Shown here: positions 12,224 to 24,420 of the stretch, one piece after another
How positions within the stretch are numbered: the first letter of the stretch is position 1
Layout of the letters: every line of letters begins with the position of its first letter
Assembly (NCBI GenBank): GCA_038503035.1
Contig: JAVSML010001167.1
Coordinates: forward strand, 124,001 to 188,000
Direction: 5' to 3'
Origin: Crocodylus rhombifer
Lineage: Eukaryota; Chordata; Crocodylia; Crocodylidae
DNA: 64,000 nucleotides
Made by a program: the position numbers and the translations under genes
Notes under the pieces: generated by a model
Seen by the model: the letters and a program-made list of their open reading frames with translations, nothing else
What the model was told of the DNA's origin: nothing
Database searches by the model: none

Positions 12224-12319
12224 GGTATTTGTTGAAATTCTTGTAATGAAAACAATGCAAAAAGAGGTTTCACATTTTACTTATTTTTGGTATGGCATAT
12301 TTAAAAGTAAACATAATGG

Positions 12320-13190
12320 CTAGGGACAGAAGTTACACAACAACTGGTTTAAGTGATTGGTAACTGTTTTAAACCAGTAACAGAACAGAATTTCAGTGCA
12401 CGTAAAACACTTTCAAAATGGCCAAACCTGGTTGAATGTAGTATCAGACTTAACTGATTTAGGTCAAACTGGTTTATGGAACTTCTGTCCTAGACCCCTT
12501 ACTGGTTCAAGTTATCTCACAGTCCCCCAGCATCCCAGGATGCTTTGCAGCCCTGGGCTATACTGTCCAGCTGCTTATTTGTTTCAGCAGTTGCCACAAG
12601 AGGGAGGGAGAAACCCTGTGGGCTGTGTGCACTGGGGAGCCCAGCATGGGGGCACTGGGGATCCCCTGCCCTGGGGGGCTTTCCCTCACCCTGATGCAGT
12701 GTCCCCCAGCCTAGTGTACCACCAGGGAGCTGAGAGGAATTCTTTCCCTCCCGAACCCCAGAGCTGCTTGCCACAGCTCCTGCAAGCCTCAGCAGCTGGG
12801 AGGGGGAACAGGGAATTCCCTTCAGCTCCTCAGAGCTGCCTGGGCTGGGAACCCAGGTTGGGGAAACCTCCTGATGGGGAGGCTCTCCTAAGGTGGGCCA
12901 GCACTGGGCAGAAGGCTCCTTTACCCGGTGTGTGAGGACAGCAGGGGTTGGGGACACTTGGCTGGGCTGACAATGGCCAGCAGGCTGAAAGACATGCTCT
13001 GGTGCCCTCTGCCTACTGACCTGGGTTAGTGCAGGCCTCTCCCTGCCTTTCCCAATTGAAAACGAAACATTAGTTCAGTTGGCTATCGGTTCAACTTACA
13101 CAGCTTAGAGGAAGCTGCCTAGACTGAATTGATTCTGCCTTGGGCTTTTGACTGTCTGTACTTAGCTAATCAGTTGATCTCAGCATCATA
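12320..13190 (+). mobile_element. Long-TIR DNA transposon copy, right end missing
   Basis: The left end ctagggacagaagttacaca and the next 180 bases match the left TIR of the element at 41290, including ggttgaatgtagtatcag and the end of the arm near ctgtcctagacccctt. A GC-rich interior follows. The stretch actgaattgattctgcc near 13123 corresponds to interior sequence around 41960-41980 in the full copy. No right TIR is found before the hAT at 13486. The 179- and 146-codon open frames here overlap on opposite strands and are not credible genes. Confidence 0.8.
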
Positions 13191-13477
13191 ATAGCTAGAA
13201 TTCTGTAATGGTCTTTTCCATGGTGTCATCACTCAGAGAAAGACCAACTGAAAGGAATAGTGAGCATTTTCTGTTTTGTGTACTTCACTTAATATATTAT
13301 CTTCATTAGAATGACTAGTTGCCTGCTGTATTTTAAGATCTCTATTCTACATAACTACACTCTCAAATTGGACTTGAGCACTATAATCAAAATGCCAGTG
13401 ACTTTACCAATAGAGGTTCCTTTTACTTTGTATGTGGGGCAAAAAGGCATCTAACAGATTGTTAAACATGTTTCTGT

Positions 13478-13921
13478 TTCTAGGCCAGTGATTCTCAGCC
13501 AGGGTAAAAAAATATTTACAACAGAGACTTTCAACCTTTTTTGGTTGGTGTACCTTTGGCAGCTGGTCGAGAAGCAGGGAGTCCCCCTTGAGGAAGGGCT
13601 TGAGGACCACCAAGATCTGGGAGATGGTATCCATCCACTAACCAGTCTCCTCCTCCACCACAGGCACTGCCAATGAACCCCGGAACATGTACCCCTGGTT
13701 GACAACACCTGATTTGCAAGATAAACCTAGAGATTTCAAATAGAAAGTAGTGTTAAAAACATTCTGACCTGTTGTGGTCTTGCTGAAAAGAGAATTGCTC
13801 TATTATTTTTCTTCACTCAAAAATGAGTGAAAACTAAGACCTGACATTTTTCAAGCGATGCCTTGACTGTGAATATGGATACCTTGAGGTGAGAAAAAGT
13901 CTAAGAACCACTGTTCCAGGT
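13478..13921. mobile_element. Outer hAT element (13486-13913) with degenerate 8-bp target duplication
   Basis: The left end is cagtgattctcagcc at 13486; the right end, read on the minus strand, is CAGTGGTTCTTAGACTTTTT ending at 13913. These are typical hAT inverted ends. The flanking 8-mers are ttctaggc (13478-13485) and ttccaggt (13914-13921), matching at 6 of 8 with only transitions differing. A second hAT is nested inside at 13522-13711. Confidence 0.82.
13514..13719. mobile_element. Inner hAT element (13522-13711) nested in the outer hAT
   Basis: The left end cagagactttcaacc at 13522 and the right end ggttgacaacacctg ending at 13711 are inverted hAT-style ends. The flanking 8-mers atttacaa (13514-13521) and atttgcaa (13712-13719) match at 7 of 8. 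At 190 bp it is a non-autonomous miniature element. Short open frames in it are chance. Confidence 0.85.
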
Positions 13922-15867
13922 ACTAATTTGCAATAGGAAAAAAAAATTAAAGGAAAAGTCTAGCTCCTGATAATTTTTTTGTATGAAGTGTATTGTTTAA
14001 TAAAATTGTTACATCTTGTGGCAGTAACTCTTCAAAGGAGGCAGTAATTGCAATTAATTTTTAGTCTGTGCCACATATTTGATGATAGCTCTGATTCATG
14101 CTATTGTATTCTCTCTTCCTTCACCCACAGCAAAACAAACTTAATTTGATTCATACCCTTAGGAAAAAAATTCAAAATTACTCACATGGTTATGATTCAG
14201 CTCTTGGCACAGAACCCTGTTCTCCTCCATCCTCCTCTTCTCCCACCCAAACCACCCCCAGCCTCACCCACTGTATATTTATGTCATTGCAATCTGAAAA
14301 TGTAGTGTGGCTGTTCAAAAACAGGGTAAAAGAAATGTTTTTCCAAAGTGCTGTATTACTTATATCTATATGAGTTTAACAAGGTTTCTTGGTGACTAGT
14401 GATATGGAGGCAGCAGAGGTATTCTCTGTATGTGTGTGTTTGAAGTAATGTGAAAAGCAGTACTGCGTTATAGTTGGTTTTAACAGCTAAGAACAGCTGC
14501 AATACTGTATAAAGCTACCTGCAATACTGTATAAATATGCAGGCATTCTCCCTTTTCTGAACGATCAAATTAATAAATGTAACTTTCTGAAGGGTCCTGT
14601 GTGCTTTAATGATTTACGCAGAGAAAAACCCTTGTCTCTCACTAGGTAAAAGGAGAAAAAATATACCCTTAATGAGCTGGTTTTTTTAATGTTGACATAT
14701 GTTGAAACTTTTAACTTTTTTGGTGCTGAAAGCTTTCCTAACATGACTTTATAACAGCTTGCCCTGTTCCCTGTAACTTGCATCCCTTCTTTAAAATGTA
14801 AGCTACCATATTTACCATGAAGTAACCATGAACATGGGAAATTACTGTAGACTGGGTGACATGCTGGAAGTTCATATCCCAGCCTCACTTCCTAAGAGCT
14901 TATTTGTGTGCCCATATGCTAACAATCATTAAAAGGGAATATGGGAGAGGAACATAAGGGTCCAATGTTCACAAGTGATGACCACCCACAATTCTACTTG
15001 AAATCCAATAGTTGTTCATCACCTGTGAAATTTGAGCCTTATGTACCTGTACTGATGAGCACAGCAGAGTTGACACAATGATGCTAGACATAAGTCAGCC
15101 TCTGCTCTCTCCCTTGCACCCCAGGTGATGCCTCTTACTGCATGTCTAACTCTCATATCCTGCTGCCACTGATTGCCTCACTATTGGCTGGGCTAAACTG
15201 CTTCTCTTTGGAAGGGGTGGGATTCCTCAGTGAATTAGCACTAACCTCTGTGACAACTTGCTCCAGAGTTTGCTCCCATTTCTCAGGGGAGCAGGCAGTG
15301 GGAAGACACCTGTTTTTTCCTTTTTTCCCAGCCTGGCTCATACCTGGCTCAGAGTCCCAGTTCTTACAGTGTTATTGTGAATGGGCTTCACCCAAGAAAA
15401 GGACAGCAGTTTGCTCAGGTGTTCTAACACTGTTGTCTGTCTTTCTTTTTACTATAATTTTTTTTTGCAAAAGGGAGGGACCTCTGGACGGTAAGTATTT
15501 AGCAGGGATAATAGTTTGCCATGGGAAGTGCTGTGGTGGAAGGCAGAAGTGGTTCTTGGTTATACCAGACAGTATTGTACCCTCTTCTCTCTTGCACAGT
15601 TGCCTACTGATCACGGCTCAGACACCATGAGCATAGCGTAATAATTTAGATAATTGTCTACCTTTTACTTTGGGCTACAAAAACAAGGAACTTGCATTTT
15701 GTCAGCAGTGGAGATAGGGAATCTTAGTGAAACTGAAGGAAAAGGTAGACAAGAAATTGTGGGAGGAAAGGTTTCTTTACCTAAATCAACTAGGGGTTCT
15801 TTCAAAGTTACAGTTATGTTTTTCTCTCTCTAAAAACGGCAGGTTGTTTTAATTTCTGGAGATCCCA
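13922..15867. other. No recognisable gene
   Basis: Includes a 162-codon plus-strand open frame at 15142-15630 with two overlapping minus-strand frames. It has no family match I recognise, and the hydrophobic stretch is encoded by T-rich DNA. I see no repeat ends with confidence. Confidence 0.45.
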
Positions 15868-16190
15868 GTGTCAAAAAACCCTGCATCTTAAAGTAGGACA
15901 GCACACACTGCAGCAGCATGAGCCACCAGAAACCAGAGCCTGGCCAGGCAGAGCCACCCTCCAGCTGCCAGCCAGGGTCTGTGCTGCTGGATTGCTGTAG
16001 CCTCCGGAGGCCCTCAGGACCCCAGGCAAAGCTGCTGGGGCCAGCCCAGGTGCTGGCCCAAGCCTCCGCTACCACACTAGGGGCAATGTGCTGCACACGT
16101 GCATGGGCTTTTCCTGTGGAGAAGCAGCAGTTGCATTTTGCCGCTGCTGTTTGTCCCCAGGGAACCACACATTCCCATTTGTGAGGATGT
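15868..16190. repeat. GC-rich interspersed repeat, copy A
   Basis: It shares ordered landmarks with 58800-59145: a left part with caaaaaaccctgcatcttaaa, a central block with gccaggcagagcca and aggaccccaggcaaagctgct, and a right part with gctgctgtttgtccccaggg. Copy B has corresponding blocks in the same order and orientation. It is probably a DNA transposon interior; the ends were not resolved. Confidence 0.65.
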
Positions 16191-16244
16191 GCCCAGTGTG
16201 TTCTAATTGATTCTACCTGGGTTAGAGAGTTAAGACATTAAAAG

Positions 16245-16365
16245 TTTGAAATTTTTACCTGTGACCTTCTGCACGTCACTTAGCTGCTCCATTTCTCCAT
16301 ATATAGAAAGGAGTCTAAAGATACCTATTTCACAGGAGTGCTATGAAGGCTTACTTTACTACCCC
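16245..16365 (+). repeat. MIR/CORE-SINE-like fragment
   Basis: The order ctgtgaccttctgcacgtca, cttagctgctccatttctcc, then acctatttcacaggagtgct follows the layout of MIR/CORE-SINE bodies (a tgaccttgggcaagtcactt block, then a tttccccatctgtaaaa-like block, then a cacagggttgttgtgagg-like block). It is strongly diverged and old. Confidence 0.65.
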
Positions 16366-18650
16366 AAAGTTTCTCATTCATGAATAACTTGCTGAAAGGA
16401 GTTCATCTCTTCTATGCTTTGTCTGACATTTCTCAAATTAACCGTAACTACCTGACATAGAATAGCTGGAATATTTTTAGTCTGTATTATCTGAGTTGCG
16501 CATTTTTCTGTCCTCAAAGAACATGTACAACATAAAATTTTGCTTTCGTAAAAATAATCTAAATTATGTGAACATTTCATAATGAATGGTAGGGAGAAAG
16601 GAGCCTTCACACAACCCTTCCCTTTGCTATGCCCCGTCCCCTTGAATAAAGAAACTTTACTTAGCCTAGCAAACCTGAATTTAAAAGGGGATTATGCCCC
16701 TCAAAATACATTAGGACCCAATCATTAGGGAGAGATGAGGCATTTAAGATAAAAGGCAATGTTGTCATAGGAATAAATTAGAATAAACTGGCTAGGATTA
16801 AAAGTAGGCTGAGAATTAGAAGTCATTTAACTACCAGAGGAATGATGTTCTGAAACAACCTTCCAATGGGAGTAGTGGTGGTAAACAACCTAACTAGTTT
16901 TCAGGATGAAACTAGATTGATTCATAAAAGTAATTAAAGGTTGTTGATGGCTGTGATAGTGGGGAATAATGACCCAAAAGGATGCTTCCATTCTGATATT
17001 CATCTGAAAAAGTTAGGAACATACTACTTTAGATTTCTTCTTGAACTCTATAACAAGAATTTTAATTAGTGTTTATTGATTTGTTAAGAGTTTTAAACAA
17101 GAAAAATCAGCTTTGGACACTGAAGAGATCATGCAAGGGGTATTCAAGAAGACAGAGTGCCTCTAAGCAGGTGTAGGAAGATTCTTATTTTTTTCAATAA
17201 TCTTATCTGGTGATTCCTTAGTCTACTTAAGAATGCTTTCTTGAACAAACCTCATTAGAAGATAAGGGCCAATTGTAGGTAGTCTGGCAATTTGAATAAA
17301 ATGAATTCAGAATATAGATAATATGGGATTAAAATAGGATTGCCTCATTTTAAAAATAACAGTAGATGGAAACTCACAAAGCAACTGGCTACAAAATATT
17401 AATTTAAAATAGAAATCAAATTTTTGATGTTGATGTAAAAACATAAAACATATTTTCTGTTAGCCACATGCTATTCCAATTTAAAACAGTGGGGTGTTTT
17501 GGGGTGGGTGGAGGGGAGGAAATAGTGGCTTAATAGAAATATTCCCTAGGTTAAATTTGGCCACTTTTAGGAATTAGCTGAGCCCTTGGACATATCACCC
17601 GATCTTAAATATTGGTTCAGTTCCTTTCTGGGTTTGATCTCAGTCATTTTTACCTTGTGGTAAAATGAAAGTACCTTGTCTCCATTGTGTGTTACTTAAC
17701 ATTGCTGATGTGTTAGTTACCCCAAGATAAACATGCACACCTTTTTAGGGATGAAGACAAACCCTGAGTCATCCTTACAAAGGATTCTACTCCCCATTTC
17801 AAGAAGCCTGTTGTTCTGTGGGAGTGAGGCAATTTTTGAGTCATCTTCAATGGCTGAACTGGCATACGCTTCCTACCCATAAATAGGGATTGGCAAGAAT
17901 CAGCAGTAGCAGGCAGCCTTGCAGTTGTTCCAGTTTTGTCTCTAACAGCATTTATTGCAGCCATCTCATGTTCATAACTATATACATTTATTTATGGTAC
18001 AAAAGCGGAGTTGAAGTGTGGTACAGTTCTGAGGTGGTCTCATTCGCTTTCCCTTTCCCCCCCATCACATAGTGACTTCAGATATTACTCTGTGCACTTT
18101 AAAAAAAAGATTTGTAGACAGTTGGGATAGTCTTCAACAGTGTTCAAGTTTTGATTTAGCAATTAAGCTTCTGCAGCTTTCTTAAAACACATACTTAAAT
18201 GTTATGAAGAATTGATTGGCATGTATATATTTTGTCTATTGTCAAAGCTGCATAATATTGTACTGAATGATGTTAGAAGCAGAACTAGTCACTGATTATT
18301 CGACCTAATTAAGTCACCCACTTCTCCCCCCGGCCGCACTTGAGTTTACTGGTATGCGCTGCTAAACTCCTTTGAAAAAAATCCCAGTGTATACATAGGA
18401 TTTACCCACATAACCCGCTTTCCTTTGAAAGTCAACTTTTAATTTGTCTGTTTTAACAAAGTATTTTATTTATCAATTAATTATAAGTTTTGTAGTAATA
18501 GACTGGCAAGATTTTTGGTTTTTGCTGTTTTTAAAGAGAAAAGACATTTTGATGGTGCGGGGGAAGGGAAATGAGCTGATGTCTATAGTGGATCTATAAA
18601 CCAAATCTTAGTATGAGGATTAATTTAATGTGTGCCAGACATTCCTCTTA
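16366..18650. other. No recognisable gene
   Basis: AT-rich sequence upstream of the promoter-like block. No repeat ends or convincing exons are seen. Confidence 0.5.
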
Positions 18651-18850
18651 TTTAGATATTGGCTAGTTCTGAATGTATCTGTGTCTGCGTGAGGCGAGGG
18701 AGTTTCCTGCTTTAAAGCACTAGCAGTCTCAGCCTGGGCGTTTTCAAGTTGAGCTTACTGCTTTCTTTCTTTTTTTTTCCCCCTCAATGAGTGTCCTTTG
18801 TGTAACCTCAGTAATTCAGAAATTTCTCTGCGGTAATTGGAACTGTCCTG

Positions 18851-18940
18851 TCATGTGACTAAGCCAGCTAGATGCAGCAGCGATTGGTCAGCAGCTAATT
18901 GGCGGTTCTCTATAAGAGCTCCCTCCACTAGAGATAGCTG
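18851..18940 (+). promoter_or_regulatory. Candidate promoter: E-box, two inverted CCAAT boxes, TATA-like box
   Basis: In order: tcatgtgac (18851-18859), a CACGTG-related E-box of the kind bound by bHLH-zip factors; gattggtc (18882-18889) and attgg (18898-18902), inverted CCAAT boxes; and tataaga (18911-18917) in a TATA position. Transcription would start near 18940. The block stands out from the AT-rich surroundings. Motif names are established; use as a promoter here is inference. Confidence 0.45.
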
Positions 18941-19221
18941 AACCTTTATTCTGTGCCACTGCTGAGTTACACCTAGGTTGTAACTCTGAGATTAGAGTGA
19001 TTCAGCAACATGTGATAACACAGTTATCAGTGCTGTGGGTTTGGCTAAGCCTGTGATAGACAATGAAGCCAACAGCAGCCAACTTGGATTAATGAGAGTC
19101 TCCCATGAACTGGTAACTGTCACTAGATTGTTTACTGATTAAGAGGAATGCAGTTCAAACTCTTTGCCAGGAACTTGTGTGGACTTATTTTCTTTTTTAC
19201 TTCTTCTTTGTTTTGTCACAG
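18940..19221 (+). other. Candidate first exon/5' leader or first intron before a strong acceptor
   Basis: Between the TATA-like box and the acceptor there are several very short ATG-started frames, for example at 19063 and 19148. The 3' part is a long pyrimidine-rich run (about 19186-19217) ending in cacag at 19221, a textbook splice acceptor. The stretch could therefore hold a short leader exon plus a small intron, or be one unspliced leader continuing to 19386. I cannot choose between these. Confidence 0.35.
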
Positions 19222-19386
19222 GAAGTGCTGATAATTCCTTAGTTTGGAGAGTGACTGAAAAAAAATCATTCATACAGTTTGCAAAGGCACTTTTAATATT
19301 AGATTAGTCTAGCTGTGATGAAGGATTGTACATTAACAGGAGCTGCAGCAGCCTGTCACCAGGAAATACTGCTTTATTCAGAATGG
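19222..19386 (+). other. Candidate exon, 165 nt, with strong acceptor and donor
   Basis: It is bounded on the left by a long pyrimidine tract plus cacag and on the right by the near-consensus donor gtaagt at 19387. The first part has stops in the start-codon frame, so it would be 5' untranslated; an ATG lies at 19318. It sits about 280 bases downstream of a promoter-like block. Together these are the strongest gene-like signals in the window. The gene is not recognised. Confidence 0.5.
19318..19386 (+). CDS. Candidate 23-codon N-terminal coding exon part, gene unknown
   Basis: The ATG at 19318 opens a frame running to the donor at 19386/19387 in phase 0. It would encode a short Met-Lys-Asp-Cys start, an alanine run near residues 9-12, a Cys-His-Gln-Glu stretch and a C-terminal Ser-Glu-Trp. 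If the donor were not used, the frame would close about 20 codons into the intron, so splicing is needed for a longer protein. I do not recognise the N-terminus. A short alternative first coding exon of a larger gene would fit. The upstream ATGs weaken the case. It could also be chance. Confidence 0.3.
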
Positions 19387-22300
19387 GTAAGTGAAAAATG
19401 GCTTTGCTTACTAATGGATCTCATCTGGTCTGTGTTAAAATTATAAAATTGTTTGCAGATTCCTAATAGTGTAACTAAGTTAAATGGGAGAACATACAAA
19501 CTTGGTTATTTGGTATAGTTAAATATAAATGTTTAAACAGTTTTGTAGAAGTAGAAAGGAATATTTAACTTTTTTTTCTTTTCTAGAGGGAAAAGTAATA
19601 AACCTTTTCAAACACTGTATTTAGGTGGAAGTAAGTTTAATGGATAGGCTTGTGATTTCTGCCTTTTTATAGTATCCTTTTCAACAACAAAATCTTTTAT
19701 CTTTAACAAAGTACCTAAATACAAATTGTTTTAACATAATGTGTATAATACTTGATGGCTCTTGGCTAAAAAGAGAAGACCACTTTCTAATTAGTTTAGA
19801 AATATATTAAACTATATTTCAATAGACAGTTTTTTGGTTTTAAGAACAAAGCTAAAAGTTTGAGTGGATTGTTCAGTGTGATTTAAATGCAAGGAAAAAC
19901 AACTTTTTTTTCTTTTTATAGTAGTCATTGTTCCAGTTCAAAACACCTTTAAATTTGTCATGTGAACTGGAAGCATTATCTGGAAAATATCCAGTTAGAT
20001 GGACAGAAAAACAGCTGTGCATGTAATAGTACATTGGTCAGCAAGCAAATTGTGTGATGTCTCCTTATATCTGTTTTGCACGCAACACTATTATTTATTT
20101 TTTATTTCCATTTCTACTGCGTTGTTAAGAGTAGTCTAATGATAAACATGTAAAATTGTTTTGTTGTTTTGTAGCTGTCACCATAAACTACTATTTTGTT
20201 TTTCTCCAAGTGATCACCAAAATAAAAAGCGAGTTTAGGTTTTTGATTCTACTTCATGTTTCATACCTTCTTCATTTGTCTTTAAAAATATTTGGTAATT
20301 TTATAATGCATGTCTTAGTTGTTCAGAGGCCTTTCTCTCTTCCCTAATACAATTTTCGGAAGCTCTTTGAACAATGCTTTTCATAAAAATAGAATTCAAG
20401 GTTGCTGTGTAGCTAAATTTATTGCACAAATGAGCAGGAAATGCCTAATAAGAAGAGCAATAAAAAATAGACTTTCAGATAAGCACATCTTTTAAAGGCA
20501 ACCCCCAGCATTACAGCAAGAACATGATCCAATCTTTGCAATCCGACTCTTTTTCTTACCTAAGGTGTGGCCAGATGCCACCTGTGAAAATGCTACCTTT
20601 TAGCCTTAAGCAAACTGTGTTTAGAGATTTTTATAGTCTCTTGGTGGGGGAGGGGAAACGTGAAACATCTGTAGCTAAGAACATTTCACACACACATCTG
20701 CTAATTAATATTCCTTAGTTGTGCAGCAAATACAGAAGGTTCACATCTCTCTAGTATTTTTCTAGATAACTTGTGAATTTAAACATTTGAAGCCTGAAAA
20801 AATACTATTAATAGGCTTGTCTATCTTTAACATAATGATCTAACCAGTGCCCCCACCACCATTGCTCACCCCTTTGGTTTCGCTCACCTGTCTTGAAATA
20901 CTTGTGTGAGGTGAAGACTGACTGAGTGATTCAAGCTCGGGCTGAAATATCAGGAACTAAATAAACATGTTCTCGTGGAATTCTGTTTAGATCATCTGTG
21001 TTACTCTTATGCTTTGATTTGTACCATTCTGTTGACTGCTCCCAATGTATTTATATAAAAGCTTAAATTTGAAGTATGTAATCTCACCCATAATCACTTT
21101 ATAATTTCTTTCTGCAGGTATGTGTTTATTGCAATTTTTTGTTAAAGTAATTTTAATAGAAATATTATACAGGCTTGCTGGTTTTCCAAAATTTTAGTAG
21201 AAAGAGAGGATCTAAAGTGAAAAGAATACTCATTAAAATAAGCTTTGCTGTATTTCTCAGTAAATGCACACACAGGTTAACAATGGAAATTGCTTGGGTA
21301 CTGCAGGAACATAGGGTGAGGATTGGACAAAAATTCCTATATAAATAAATTATGGGTTTCCTGTATTAAGATGCTAATTTGCCTATACTAATTAGGAAAA
21401 AATCATTTTAGTAGTTTCTAGGTATGCATTCATGAAAAGCATACCAGCATAAAAATGTTCAGTAGAATCTAAGTAATCAAACTATTTCAGCATTTTCCAG
21501 TGTCCTAGATTTGGTACTATCACTGAATTATGTGGCTCTCCCAAGTTCATATCACTGGACTCTGGATAGGAAAACAATGCTTGGGGATGTGTGTCACTGT
21601 AGACGGCTCTTCTGAATACTGTTATCTGGGAATGCCACTCGGAGTATATTTTGGTCTCCTTCCATCCCATGCAGTTCCACTGTCTTTGGTCTTATTGTGT
21701 GTGAATAAATGCAAAATTTGGCCCTCCCCGCCCACACACACACACAATTGGCCTTCCCTACTAGTTCAGTTTTTTGGTGGTGTAGGGGGAAAGAGGATAT
21801 TATATCAATAGTTGGAAGTCTCTATAAGTTTGTCTATATTAATCAGTAACATCATGAACTTGTTAGACTATGTAAGTCACTTCAGTATCTGGAAAAAAAT
21901 CTTTAAAATGTAATAGGGATATATTTGGTAGCAACATGCATCACTACTTATAGCATTATTCCATTATCCCCCTTCCCCTGCCCTGTTTTTTCACTCCCAG
22001 GAATGACATTTAGGAGTTACTATGTATCTATAGATCATGAAAATTCAGAGGCAGCGTTTATAGGGAGGCCTGGTCCCTTTTATTTTATTTTTTTCACTTT
22101 TTGGCCAAAGAGTCTTTTGTTCCTGATTGCTTAGCCCCAAGAGGAATTTCCTTTTTATGTATATCTCTGTCTCAAGTGTGAAAACTTTGTATCCTCAATT
22201 GGAAATCATTTTGCATAAATCCAGAAATATTTTGTTCATCCAGCTATAACCTTACTACTGTAGCTTATACACCTGTAGCTGCCAGAAGTAGCTGCCAGAA

Positions 22301-23410
22301 GTCCAGTGCAGAATAACTGGAGAGGTTCTCCTGGAGGGCTTTTTGTGCCTGTGTGTTTGGTGTTGAGTTGTTTTGACAAGTTACATACCACAGCAAGAGC
22401 TCAGAAGTTAACTGGTCTCTCTTGCTTGGGGCTATGAGAGAAAGAAATCCCTTCAAATTTGGGGTATAAAAATAGTTGTTGGTCAGTAAAATATGGCATA
22501 TGTCAGTTTTGCATGCAGTTTATTACAAACACTCAGCACTGACAAATAGTTGCTGGAGTTATTGTGAGGGATGCCTCTTTGAATGATTCTCAGTTTTTGC
22601 TCAAAACTGTAGATGCAGCTCATATTATAAAAGCAAAAGCTTTTTTTTTTTTTTTTTTTAATGCTGATATATCCAGGATCAAATGTTGCAGTGAGTTTCT
22701 GTCTCTCATGCTTGCTTGCACGCACGCTCTCTCTCTCGGCTCCCATAGTTGGCCAGTGATTATGTATTTGAGTGATTCATTGTTAGAAATAGCAGCAAAT
22801 ATCAAAAAGTGCCTTAAGAGGCTGTTTATAAGAACCAAGATCTCACAGGTCAGAGATTACAGAGTTGAGGAAGAGAAGAAAGTTCAGGAATAAATGCATT
22901 GAGGGGAATTTTGAATGAGATACCCCAAATATGTGGTAGGATGTGGTATGCTAGCCAATAACTATACAGAACCTAAAAGAAAAGATGAACAGTAAAACAG
23001 CAAAATTTGAAGAGGACACAGTAATTTATATATATTATGAGTAAACACCTCTTGAAGGACCTACCCAACCCAAATATGTAGAACTGTTTTAACTATTTGG
23101 TGGCAAATGTGGGGGAACAGTATAAACAAGTGAAAAATATTGCAAGTTAAAAAAAAATGAGTTAATTCTTCAAACTAACAGGTTCTAACTTAATTATGAT
23201 CACTTGGAAACAAGATACAGGTATGGTCCCCAGGAGAACAGTGGTAGTGAGAATCTGACATGGCACTCGTGTGTGGAGAGAGTAAAATACATATTTAATA
23301 CTGTAGAGTTTAAAAGAAAAATGTTGAGGAGAGGAGATGATACATCCTGGAAGAGTTTAAAAACAAAAGCCCAATGAGGAGGGTTGGTCACTCTCTCTCT
23401 GTTTCTCTCT
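19387..23410. other. Putative intron; no further feature recognised
   Basis: AT-rich sequence starting at the donor. It includes T-runs (about 22640-22659) and small CA and CT tracts (21733-21746, 22727-22738). The open frames of up to 109 codons lack motifs. Confidence 0.4.
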
Positions 23411-23637
23411 CTCTCTGTCTGATACTGGTGCCAAACCCCAATGGGGTTCCTCCTGGGATGGATCCATGGGGTTGCCAGTGTTGGGGGTCTTGCTACTAAG
23501 GGTCTTATCCAGTGGGGCCCAGGCACCCCAAATTCTGCAGCAGGCCACAACTGTATGGCAGCCCAGCAGGTTGGACTAAATTGATCTGCGGGCCAGATCC
23601 AGCCCACAGGTCATATTTGACACACCTGGCCTAGGAT
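23411..23637 (-). mobile_element. hAT-like element, one end visible
   Basis: The right end reads cccacaggtcatatttgaca then cacctgg; on the minus strand this begins CAGGTGTGTCAAATATGACC, a hAT-style end like that of the element at 61448-61867. The interior shares the phrase ggccagatccagcccacag (in either orientation) with that element. The left end was not found. Confidence 0.6.
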
Positions 23638-24420
23638 AAAGATAAAATCAATAGACAGAATTGTCCATTTGGGGAAATTGATGAAGCAGCTGGTCGTATC
23701 TGCAGGGTTTGGGATCTAATAACCTACTAGGATGATCAAACTCTTAACAGATCAGATATTTCTGGGTTTCACAGAACATCTGCAATTCCTTTTTTTTTTT
23801 TTTTTTTTCCCCAATGTCTGCCCTAGAAATATTTGTGCACCCTCTTGAAGTTTTATATCCTAGGCTGGTTCCAAGGTGTGTATATGAAGATGTCTGGTAC
23901 TGTTCCAGTCAGTTGTTGTAATCTCCATTTGAAGAAAACCAGTCAGATATTTCAGATGATAAGTCGCTCTGGTATAATAGAATCATTTTGTTGCAATTAC
24001 TACTGTTTTCGGGGAAAGGGTTTCACTACCCACATTCGGAAGCCTGAACACTTCCACAAGTGCCACTTGCACTGTGGAAATGCCCTGCCCTGATACCAAT
24101 CCATACATAACTCAACTTAATGAAATTTGTAAATGGATCAGTGTTGGGATTTCAATTTTATGGGTGTAAAACATTTTTTGGAAGAGAGAATGATTTCTTC
24201 TTGGAAGGTGTGAATAGCACGTTTCATTACAGAGCTATAAAGTTATAGTAAATGATACAGCTCTTCATTTCAATCTGCGTTTAAATTTTTCGTTATCAAA
24301 CTATTGACTTAAGCTCAACTTCATATTATGTAAAGATAATGTTGGCCTCTTAATGGTAATTCTAAACTACATCTTTACACTAATGCTCTGCTTAATGTGC
24401 ATTGTGATGGCTTTCTGCAG
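23638..24420. other. No recognisable feature
   Basis: AT-rich; a poly-T run lies at about 23790-23808. The 86-codon frame at 23833 has no motif I recognise. Confidence 0.4.

Noticed and set aside
12396..12957. 179- and 146-codon open frames
   Set aside because: They are on opposite strands of the same GC-rich transposon interior, with proline/glycine-rich translations typical of GC-rich non-coding DNA.
15142..15630. 162-codon frame with a possible membrane segment
   Set aside because: The hydrophobic part comes from a T-rich run; minus-strand frames overlap and there is no family motif or splice context.
19148..19231. 27-codon frame with a hydrophobic, signal-peptide-like start
   Set aside because: The hydrophobic part is encoded by the pyrimidine tract of a splice acceptor and the frame closes just after it.
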